Made by a program: the position numbers and the translations under genes
The notes under the pieces: model-generated
Told to the model about the DNA's origin: nothing
Seen by the model: the letters and a program-made list of their open reading frames with translations, nothing else
Databases searched by the model: none
NCBI GenBank assembly: GCA_002309635.1
Contig: DBXO01000053.1
Location: 41,368 to 49,106, forward strand
Length of the DNA: 7,739 nt
From: Ruminococcus flavefaciens
GTDB lineage: Bacteria > Bacillota > Clostridia > Oscillospirales > Ruminococcaceae
Direction: 5' to 3'
Shown: positions 1-4,784 of the stretch, one piece after another
How the letters are laid out: each line of letters starts with the position of its first letter
How positions within the stretch are numbered: the first letter of the stretch is position 1

Positions 1-1070
1 TGTGCGCCGCCGTTTACATCGCCGCCCTGCTGCTGACCGCCGAAGTTGAAGCCGCCCATGCCGCCGAAGCCGCCCATGCCTCCGCCGCCTTGCTCATAGA
101 CCTTTCCTGTTACGTAGATACCTTTCTCGTAATCAAAGAGGTTTGAAGGATCGGTAACGAGAGAGATAACCTTCATGTTCTTGTATTTGTCAACGTTGGT
201 AGAACCTACGAAATATGTCTTTGTTACGATATTGCTTGCTCTGCCCTGTGCGTCAACTGCGATGGCACGGACTACGCACGCCTTGAGAACGCCCTCATCG
301 GGAGCAAGGATATCGGTATAAGCTGTGATATCAGTTCTTGCACTGTACTTGTTGGGCTGACTTGTCATATCCTGTACAGTGATAGCGCCTGAATATCTCT
401 CGGAAGCTGTTGTCGGGTCGCTTCCGTCAAGTGTATAGTAAACTGTTGTGCCCTGCGGAACTTCAAGTGTGAGGGAGAAGCTGCTGTTGTAGAATCCGCT
501 CTCTGCGGAGAATCCGGGAGTCCTTACTGCATTTGATCCCTCGGGAGCCTTGTTTGCAGCATCGGGTGTGCCTAAAAGCACATAGAACTCGCCGCTGCCG
601 TCGGGATACTGACCGTAAGTAGTATCCTTTGCCATATCCTCGAATGTGATCTGCGATGCTATATTTCCCGAAGCGTCTGTGAGTGTGAGGGTCTCACCGC
701 TTGTGGAAAGTCCGAAAGGAGCTATAGCAGCATTTGTCTCGCCTGCTGTGCCGTCACAGTAAACAAGCTTTCTGCCGCCTGCCTGAATAGTTGTGCCTGC
801 GGGGAATGTGAAACGGTAAGGAGTCTCTGCCTTATCGCTTATGCCCCAGCCGCTGATGTCAACTGCGCTGTTTGAGCTGTTGTAGAGCTCGATCCAGTCA
901 TACATGCCGCCGTCCGGTGCTGCATTGGTAGTGTTCTTGGGACATACTTCATTGATTGTAACTGCGCTTGCAGAAGATACCTGCGAAACAGGGAAAAGAC
1001 CTGCTGTTCCGAGAAGCATTGCAAGGCTTACGATGCCTGAAGCTGTTCTTCTTGCCGATTTCTTGAACAT
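1..1070 (-). CDS. Secreted lamin-tail / CotH-type surface protein (5' part, cut by window edge)
   Basis: The 356 codons visible encode the N-terminal part of a secreted protein. Residues 1-36 form a signal peptide: basic MFKKSARR, a hydrophobic core, and an ASA signal-peptidase site. Residues 37 to about 168 match a lamin-tail domain (TINEV, DWIELYNSS, ISGWGISDK, GETLTLTD). Residues about 184-289 resemble a chitobiase C-terminal/Fn3-like domain (GTTVYYTLDGSDPT). From about 298, MKVISLVTDPSNLFDYEKGIYVTGK matches the start of the CotH kinase-like region. It runs straight into a Gly/Gln-rich stretch (328-356) where the window ends. The start ATG is chosen because GGAGGG (1078-1083) lies 7 nt upstream; an ATG five codons earlier lies inside that site. 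Known CotH proteins are protein kinases or cell-surface or cellulosome-associated proteins. Here the kinase core is outside the window, so catalysis cannot be judged. Domain calls rest on motif recognition only. Confidence 0.85.
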   Translation of the reverse strand, partial: MFKKSARRTASGIVSLAMLLGTAGLFPVSQVSSASAVTINEVCPKNTTNAAPDGGMYDWIELYNSSNSAVDISGWGISDKAETPYRFTFPAGTTIQAGGRKLVYCDGTAGETNAAIAPFGLSTSGETLTLTDASGNIASQITFEDMAKDTTYGQYPDGSGEFYVLLGTPDAANKAPEGSNAVRTPGFSAESGFYNSSFSLTLEVPQGTTVYYTLDGSDPTTASERYSGAITVQDMTSQPNKYSARTDITAYTDILAPDEGVLKACVVRAIAVDAQGRASNIVTKTYFVGSTNVDKYKNMKVISLVTDPSNLFDYEKGIYVTGKVYEQGGGGMGGFGGMGGFNFGGQQQGGDVNGGA

Positions 1071-1113
1071 AACGAATCCCTCCATTGTGATTTTTCATGT
1101 TTTTAGTTGATTT

Positions 1114-1129
1114 AGGGCCCTCTGGCCCT
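1114..1129 (-). other. 5'-UTR hairpin of the CotH-type gene
   Basis: AGGGCC and GGCCCT form a perfect 6-bp stem around a 4-nt loop (AGAG on the minus strand). It sits between the putative promoter and the ribosome site of the minus-strand gene. No U-run follows it, so it is not an intrinsic terminator. It may stabilise the transcript's 5' end. Confidence 0.45.
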
Positions 1130-1152
1130 TTACTCATTTTCATCTTGTGTAC

Positions 1153-1195
1153 ATGATACAAAAGCAATCTTAAAATAATCTTAAACTTGTCTTAA
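1153..1195 (-). promoter_or_regulatory. Putative activator-dependent promoter with three 11-bp-spaced direct repeats
   Basis: TCTTAA occurs at 1168-1173, 1179-1184 and 1190-1195, which reads as TTAAGA-N5-TTAAGA-N5-TTAAGA on the minus strand. Exactly 11 bp, one helical turn, separates successive copies. Nine bases downstream lies TATCAT (1153-1158), a usable -10. There is no good -35 at the normal spacing. This arrangement is typical of sites for OmpR/PhoB-family response regulators, and the hexamer is one base off the TTAACA unit of Bacillus PhoP boxes. The regulator's identity is inference. Confidence 0.45.
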
Positions 1196-1420
1196 TTTAC
1201 AAAAGGTCTTTTTTACGGGTGAAAAAGTGGACTTTTTCAAGTTATTGCGAAGTTTCGGCATTTGCTCCCGACTGTGCAAAGATTTAAGAAAGCAAAAAAC
1301 GCACATTTTTTGTCAAAGACCGCAACATTTGGAGCTGTTCTTTGCCCGATTCTTCCGTTTTTACGCTATATATGTTATATCATCTGCGCCGTAAGGTTCA
1401 AAATAAAACAAAATTGTCTC
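1196..1420. other. Divergent intergenic region, no gene seen
   Basis: AT-rich spacer between the divergent CotH-type gene and the sigma operon. No convincing coding frame was found. Two small inverted repeats are present. GAAAAAG/CTTTTTC lies at 1221-1227 and 1232-1238 with a 4-nt loop. CAAAAAA/TTTTTTG lies at 1293-1299 and 1306-1312 with a 6-nt loop. Both could arise from A/T-tract composition alone, and I assign them no function. Confidence 0.5.
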
Positions 1421-1449
1421 TTGACCTGAGCTTATATTTAAGTTATTAT
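1421..1449 (+). promoter_or_regulatory. Promoter of the sigma/anti-sigma operon
   Basis: TTGACC (1421-1426), a 17-bp spacer and TATTAT (1444-1449) form a good housekeeping-type promoter. The predicted start is near 1456, giving a leader of about 87 nt before the sigma-factor ATG. A second TATTAT at 1453-1458 makes the exact -10 uncertain. ECF promoters are often autoregulated, but I cannot recognise an ECF-type motif here. Confidence 0.55.
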
Positions 1450-1542
1450 ATATATTATGATCTACGCAGAATACTGAGAGAAATCCCGCTCTCATACGTC
1501 TAAGTAATGAGGCAGGATGATCCTGTAGGAAAGGAGGCGCTC

Positions 1543-2097
1543 ATGGATAACGGTTCGACACTGTACCGCCGTTACCTTGATGGCGATGATGAAGCTATGG
1601 TAGAGCTTATCCGGGTATACAAGGACGGACTTATTCTCTACATAAACGGCATAACAGGCAATCTCAGCCTCGCGGAAGAGCTTATGGAAGACACCTTCTT
1701 CAAGCTTGCCGCAAAAAAACCGAGATTTTCAGGGAAATGCTCCTTCAAGACATGGCTTTTCACCATAGGACGCAACGCCGCCCTTGACAGCCTGAGAAAA
1801 AGGTCGCATATTTCCGACACTCCCCTCGAAGACCGCTACGATATCTCCGATGAGCGCAGCATCGAACAGGATTATCTCAGGGAGGAGCAGAAGATAACGC
1901 TCCACAGGGCTATGGAATCTCTCAGCTCTGAGTACAGACAGGTGCTGTATCTCACATTTTTTGAGGAGCTGAGCAATACCGAGGCTGCGGCTGTAATGAA
2001 AAAAAGCAACCGTCAGATAGAGAATCTCCTGTACAGAGCCAAGCTTGCGCTCAGATCAAAGCTTGAAAAGGAGGGCTTTGAGTATGAAAGACTATAA
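1543..2097 (+). CDS. RNA polymerase sigma factor, ECF type
   Basis: A 184-residue sigma-70-family protein, the usual length for the ECF group. It binds core RNA polymerase and directs it to a specific promoter set. The sigma-2 domain spans about residues 15-90, with AEELMEDTFFKLA (region 2.2) and FKTWLFTIGRNAALDSLRKR (regions 2.3-2.4, core contact and -10 recognition). A short acidic linker follows. The sigma-4 domain spans about 115-172, with LSSEYRQVLYLTFFEELSNTEAA and the helix-turn-helix MKKSNRQIENLLYRAKLALR. The ATG at 1543 is preferred because AAGGAGG (1531-1537) is 5 nt upstream. An in-frame ATG at 1507 would add 12 residues that include the ribosome site. The 3' end overlaps the next gene by 14 nt, implying translational coupling and a partner relationship. 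The target regulon is not visible. Confidence 0.92.
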   Translation: MDNGSTLYRRYLDGDDEAMVELIRVYKDGLILYINGITGNLSLAEELMEDTFFKLAAKKPRFSGKCSFKTWLFTIGRNAALDSLRKRSHISDTPLEDRYDISDERSIEQDYLREEQKITLHRAMESLSSEYRQVLYLTFFEELSNTEAAAVMKKSNRQIENLLYRAKLALRSKLEKEGFEYERL

Positions 2098-3145
2098 AGA
2101 CGTAGCAAGCAGTGTTTTTCAGCGCAGAGAGGATTATCTCAAGGAAAAATCAAGAAAAAGATCTGTATTCATAAAATGCTCGTCGGCAGCCCTCAGCTGC
2201 TGCCTGATGATACTTCTGGGCTTCGGCATATGGCGCTCCGACCTGCTCAGCACCAGGCCTCCTCAGGATACGGGCATAACCGACATAACAGACCCCGACA
2301 CGACAACTACCGCAGAAACAACAGTCACCACAGCAGCAGGCAGTACCTCTGCCGCCGTGACAACCGTCAGAACAACAGCTTCGGCTGCTGCGGCAGCTTC
2401 CTCCTCACGGACAAACACTGCTGCAACTGAAAAAAACAGCGGCAGCTCACATACAACCGCTGCCGTGCAGCAGACCTCTGCGACCACAAAGCAGCCCACA
2501 GGAGACTCGCCCCTGCCAAATGACGAGCTGCCTGTACCTAATGTAACAACTTCCGGACATTCAACGACCTCAGCAACGACTTCGGTAATGACAACTTCCG
2601 CAAGGCGAACCACGCCGGCAACCACATCACGGGTGACAGCTCCGATACGCACAACGCCTCTGCCGCCGCCTGTATTTACAACATCTTCGTATGTAACATC
2701 GGCAGTTCAGACAACTGCATGGGTGACCACAGCTGTTCAGACGACCTCATGGAGACCTGCCTTTACAACCAGCGGACACGGGTATATACCGCCTGTTACT
2801 ACAAGTGCATGGAGTCCTCCCGTGACTACCACGTACAACTCAAGCACTCCGCATACCACCCCCGGACAGACTCTGCCTATCAGCGGATTTTACTTCAACG
2901 AGACATATTACACCCTCACCTATGAAACCGATCCCGATACGGATTACACTGACGAGGGCTGCTTCTATTACGGCATTGACCCTGTCCCGTTCAAGCTCTA
3001 CCCATATAAGAACGAGGATATCAGCAAGATCTGCCTTATCTCAACAGGGTACAGAGCTCCGAGATATATTGCCGTGACCTCCGATTACGTACTGCCTTTA
3101 CCGCAGGGCAAGCCGAAGCCGGAAAAGAGCAGCTTTTACAGGTGA
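2084..3145 (+). CDS. Single-pass membrane protein with Ser/Thr-rich stalk, candidate anti-sigma factor
   Basis: 353 residues starting at ATG 2084, preceded by AAAAGGAGG inside the end of the sigma gene. Residues 1-30 are charged and cytoplasmic (VFQRREDYLKEKSRKR). Residues about 31-50 form one membrane helix. Residues 56-262 form a Ser/Thr/Pro-rich low-complexity stalk with many TTS/TTA units and a 10-residue repeat (AVQTTAW at 207-213, AVQTTSW at 217-223). Residues about 264-353 are a compact aromatic and acidic domain (YFNETYYTLTYETDPDTDYTDEGCFYYG) that I do not recognise. The 14-nt overlap with an ECF sigma gene, plus the inside-membrane-outside layout, suggests an anti-sigma factor that holds the sigma factor through its short cytoplasmic part and senses something outside. 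No canonical zinc anti-sigma or RsgI domain is evident, so the role is inferred from context. The stalk is probably O-glycosylated or spans the cell wall. Confidence 0.82.
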   Translation: MKDYKDVASSVFQRREDYLKEKSRKRSVFIKCSSAALSCCLMILLGFGIWRSDLLSTRPPQDTGITDITDPDTTTTAETTVTTAAGSTSAAVTTVRTTASAAAAASSSRTNTAATEKNSGSSHTTAAVQQTSATTKQPTGDSPLPNDELPVPNVTTSGHSTTSATTSVMTTSARRTTPATTSRVTAPIRTTPLPPPVFTTSSYVTSAVQTTAWVTTAVQTTSWRPAFTTSGHGYIPPVTTSAWSPPVTTTYNSSTPHTTPGQTLPISGFYFNETYYTLTYETDPDTDYTDEGCFYYGIDPVPFKLYPYKNEDISKICLISTGYRAPRYIAVTSDYVLPLPQGKPKPEKSSFYR

Positions 3146-3221
3146 TATCACGTACTGTTAAAGTTCAAAGATTTGTTATTACAAATCCTGTAAAAGCCTT
3201 GCATTTTGTAATGTACAAAAT
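3132..3221 (+). other. Cluster of inverted repeats at the 3' end of the anti-sigma gene
   Basis: An 11-bp perfect stem pairs 3132-3142, which covers the last codons up to the stop, with 3187-3197. It encloses the hairpin GATTTGT-TATT-ACAAATC (3170-3187, sharing base 3187). Immediately downstream is ATTTTGTA-ATG-TACAAAAT (3203-3221), an 8-bp stem with a 3-nt loop. Its right arm shares AAAAT with the left arm of the terminator that follows, so the two structures exclude each other. They may guide termination or protect the 3' end of the message. Confidence 0.5.
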
Positions 3222-3263
3222 CCCCGTATTTGCCGCAATATTTGGGCAGTACGGGGATTTTTT
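3217..3263 (+). terminator. Intrinsic terminator of the sigma/anti-sigma operon
   Basis: AAAATCCCCGTA (3217-3228) is perfectly complementary to TACGGGGATTTT (3250-3261), around a 21-nt loop. Six Ts (3258-3263) lie at the end of the stem. It sits 72 nt after the anti-sigma stop codon and just before a new promoter. Confidence 0.8.
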
Positions 3264-3307
3264 CGGTCAAGTTCTTCATTTTGTCCACCTAATATTTATT
3301 TTATCGG

Positions 3308-3336
3308 TTGTTATCAATTCATATATTATTTATAAT
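3308..3336 (+). promoter_or_regulatory. Strong promoter of the putative structured RNA
   Basis: TTGTTA (3308-3313), exactly 17 bp, then a perfect TATAAT (3331-3336). The predicted start is near 3343. The first transcribed bases fold into AAGCAAT-AGTGG-ATTGCTT (3344-3362), a common way to protect an RNA's 5' end. No ribosome site or credible ORF follows, which argues for a noncoding transcript. Confidence 0.7.
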
Positions 3337-3342
3337 AAAGAT

Positions 3343-3965
3343 AAAGCAATAGTGGATTGCTTATGAAGCTGCCGCGATCTTGGCGGACAAGCGCAAGGGA
3401 TATTCAAATTTGGAGTGATATAATTGAATAATGTCAGAAATGACAGGCTATGCACAGCTTGCAAGCGTTTGCTCGGCTGTCTGATGCAAGTCTGTATTCA
3501 TGCAGATCAACTCTTAAGGGCAGAGTGGGAATTATCGGCTCGTCGGAACTGTAATCCCTCCCATAACACAGATCCCGTTACAAGGTCAGTGTTTCCACAA
3601 ATCCTTTGAGAGTTTTATTTCTGCCGTAACGAGGAATTCGCCTTTATACGGCAGATCTGCTAAGACTCGCGGCAGCTCCTGCATTTAATGCGGGAGGGCA
3701 AAGCCCGGATGAAATTATGTTACCCCGAGAAGCTTCACGCACGCTGTCAGAAACGACAGCGTAAAGGCTTCATACCGACGAGGCTCGGCTTTTATGCACA
3801 AGGGCAGACGGCCCCTCTCCCGTCTGTCTTTGTCCTCGGCGATAGCAAAATTCAGTTACAGAGACGCTTTAATATATTACTATACAGCCGTAAGGCTGTC
3901 CCTTATGCGGCAGACATCTTTTCTTAAGCCGCAGCTTCTTTGCTCACCGCATCGTAAGCGGTGAG
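3343..3965 (+). ncRNA. Large structured noncoding RNA, candidate ROOL-type
   Basis: About 620 nt with its own promoter, no credible protein, and dense RNA-like folding. A closing stem pairs 3365-3372 with 3931-3938. A second long-range 8-bp stem pairs 3539-3546 with 3775-3782 and nests inside it. Local hairpins: 3344-3362; 3401-3407/3424-3430; 3432-3445 (GAAA loop); 3454-3458/3476-3480; 3510-3526; 3621-3628/3647-3654; 3676-3696; 3741-3762, flanked by 3729-3733/3767-3771; 3805-3826; 3884-3899 (GTAA loop); and 3943-3965. Apart from a few alternatives these nest without conflict. The GNRA loops appear only when the plus strand is read, which sets the orientation. ROOL RNAs are large ornate RNAs of about 580 nt known from rumen Firmicutes and are the best match by size and setting. 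I cannot confirm the family from memory of its consensus. The 3' end is uncertain because no U-run follows the last hairpin. Confidence 0.6.
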
Positions 3966-4182
3966 TACACTTTCAGGTCAACAGACCCGCGGGCGGGGAG
4001 AATCTGCACAATACTCCCCCGCTCTGCATTCGGGTTTGCTGTTCCGCCATTCCTGATGGGATAGCTCGGGATGTGCGGGAAATACAGTATCACTCAGAGA
4101 TCGTGCCAAACACTTTACAAAGACTATAGGCGGTCTTTGTGATATATTGCTGTTAATTCCTTTTCTGCTATCCTTCCTTTTT
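3966..4182. other. Intergenic spacer between the RNA and the yolD-like gene
   Basis: No convincing gene on either strand. Two hairpin-forming stretches are visible: GCGGGGAG (3993-4000) with CTCCCCCGC (4014-4022), one bulge; and a perfect 8-bp ACAAAGAC/GTCTTTGT (4117-4124 with 4133-4140). Neither is followed by a U-run on either strand. They may be the 3' part of the structured RNA or lie in the region where the two transcripts converge. Confidence 0.5.
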
Positions 4183-4246
4183 GTAAGAGGGCAAATCAGA
4201 ACAGTCTTATCTCCTTGGGCGGTGATAGGGCTGTTTGCTCTTTTAC
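4183..4246. repeat. Imperfect inverted repeat overlapping the yolD-like stop codon
   Basis: Arms at about 4183-4204 and 4231-4246 pair in three blocks: GTAAGAG with CTCTTTTAC, GCAAA with TTTGC, and ACAG with CTGT, with small bulges and a 26-nt loop. It ends the minus-strand operon, but on that strand it is followed by A-rich rather than U-rich sequence. It is therefore not a standard intrinsic terminator. It could be a stabilising 3' structure. Confidence 0.35.
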
Positions 4247-4644
4247 AGTGATATTCCGGCGATATCATCAAGCGGTATGCGGAGTCCGCCGCAGAATACG
4301 AGCTGCCGCGTGGCTTCCTCGATAAAACGTACATTTCCCGACACAGTCACGTAGCGTCCGCCGCTCTTGTGTCTGTCCGGAACGAAATAGGTGACCTTAC
4401 AGTAAGGCTCTGCGGCGATACGAGCGCCGAGTAGCCTTATTTTTTTGTTCAGCTCCTCAGTGTCGTCCTCGCAGAGCTCGGCTTTTGTGTCAGTCCTGCG
4501 TTCGGATTCGTCAAGAGCGTCCTCGTAGCCCGTAAGCGCCGCAAATGGCGCGAACTGCGCCGCGCGGTTCCGCTGAGACATCCGGGGTCTGCTCTGCGGG
4601 ACATGGTGGGGCATATTTATGATATCATCGTACTGTTCCGACAT
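4243..4644 (-). CDS. YolD-like family protein
   Basis: 133 residues. The N-terminus YDDIINMPHHVPQSRPRMSQRNRAAQFAPFAALTGYEDAL carries the hallmark of YolD-like proteins: an acidic start, PxHxSxxxPxM-like spacing, then the RAAQFxPFAAL block. The C-terminal half (VTYFVPDRHKSGGRYVTVSGNVRFIEEATRQLVFCGGLRIPLDDIAGI) looks like a small beta-rich fold. In Bacillus, yolD-type genes sit beside uvrX/yqjW-type Y-family polymerases and are thought to regulate or assist them, as UmuD does for UmuC. The same pairing here supports the call. The start at 4644 is chosen because GGAGG (4652-4656) is 7 nt upstream and MSEQYDD begins the conserved part. An in-frame ATG at 4728 would add 28 unconserved-looking residues, although it overlaps the preceding small ORF's stop as TAATG. 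Confidence 0.85.
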   Translation of the reverse strand: MSEQYDDIINMPHHVPQSRPRMSQRNRAAQFAPFAALTGYEDALDESERRTDTKAELCEDDTEELNKKIRLLGARIAAEPYCKVTYFVPDRHKSGGRYVTVSGNVRFIEEATRQLVFCGGLRIPLDDIAGISL

Positions 4645-4695
4645 TGCAAAGCCTCCATCCTGTGATATGATTGCACTAAGTTTAAATAACAATGG

Positions 4696-4740
4696 GCACC
4701 CAAAGGGTTGCGAAGCAAAGCCGCGCATTACTGCAGGTGC
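4696..4740 (-). other. Intercistronic stem-loop between the small ORF and the yolD-like gene
   Basis: On the minus strand GCACC (4740-4736) can pair with GGTGC (4700-4696), enclosing TTGC-TTC-GCAA (4718-4708). It covers the stop of the small ORF and lies upstream of the yolD-like ribosome site. The stem is short and the function unknown. It might tune relative expression of the two products. Confidence 0.25.
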
Positions 4741-4784
4741 TCAGCAGGGGGTGGATTCCCCTCCGTCCTGAGACCCATTCTCAC
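4728..4784 (-). CDS. Small overlapping ORF (18 aa), putative
   Basis: Reads (M)RMGLRTEGNPPPAEHLQ from a GTG that overlaps the polymerase stop as GTGA. AGGAGG (4794-4799) lies 9 nt upstream, inside the last codons of the polymerase. The stop TAA overlaps an ATG (TAATG) in frame with the yolD-like gene. The site-plus-overlap arrangement is that of a translationally coupled gene. It could be a true microprotein or merely a device to carry ribosomes to the next cistron. I do not recognise the peptide, and so short an ORF can arise by chance. Confidence 0.4.
   Translation of the reverse strand: MRMGLRTEGNPPPAEHLQ

Noticed and set aside
2263..2652. 129-codon minus-strand frame rich in Val/Ala
   Set aside because: It is a shadow of the Ser/Thr-rich repeats of the membrane protein; low-complexity GC-skewed repeats keep other frames open.
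3142..3366. 74-codon plus-strand frame after the anti-sigma gene
   Set aside because: It spans the terminator and the next promoter and has no ribosome site.
3424..3927. Short plus-strand frames (61 and 79 codons) within the RNA region
   Set aside because: No ribosome sites, no protein-like composition, and the DNA is dominated by RNA hairpins that cross the frames.
3343..3965. Identity as RNase P RNA, tmRNA, 6S RNA or a group II intron
   Set aside because: I could not find the tmRNA tRNA-like ends, a domain V hairpin or RNase P conserved segments, and the length and architecture do not fit 6S RNA.
4183..4246. Intrinsic terminator of the polymerase/yolD operon
   Set aside because: The inverted repeat is real but imperfect and lacks a U-run on the minus strand, so it is listed only as a repeat.
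3978..4334. 118-codon minus-strand frame overlapping the yolD-like 3' end
   Set aside because: Composition does not look like a folded protein, there is no ribosome site, and it overlaps the conserved YolD-like coding sequence in another frame.
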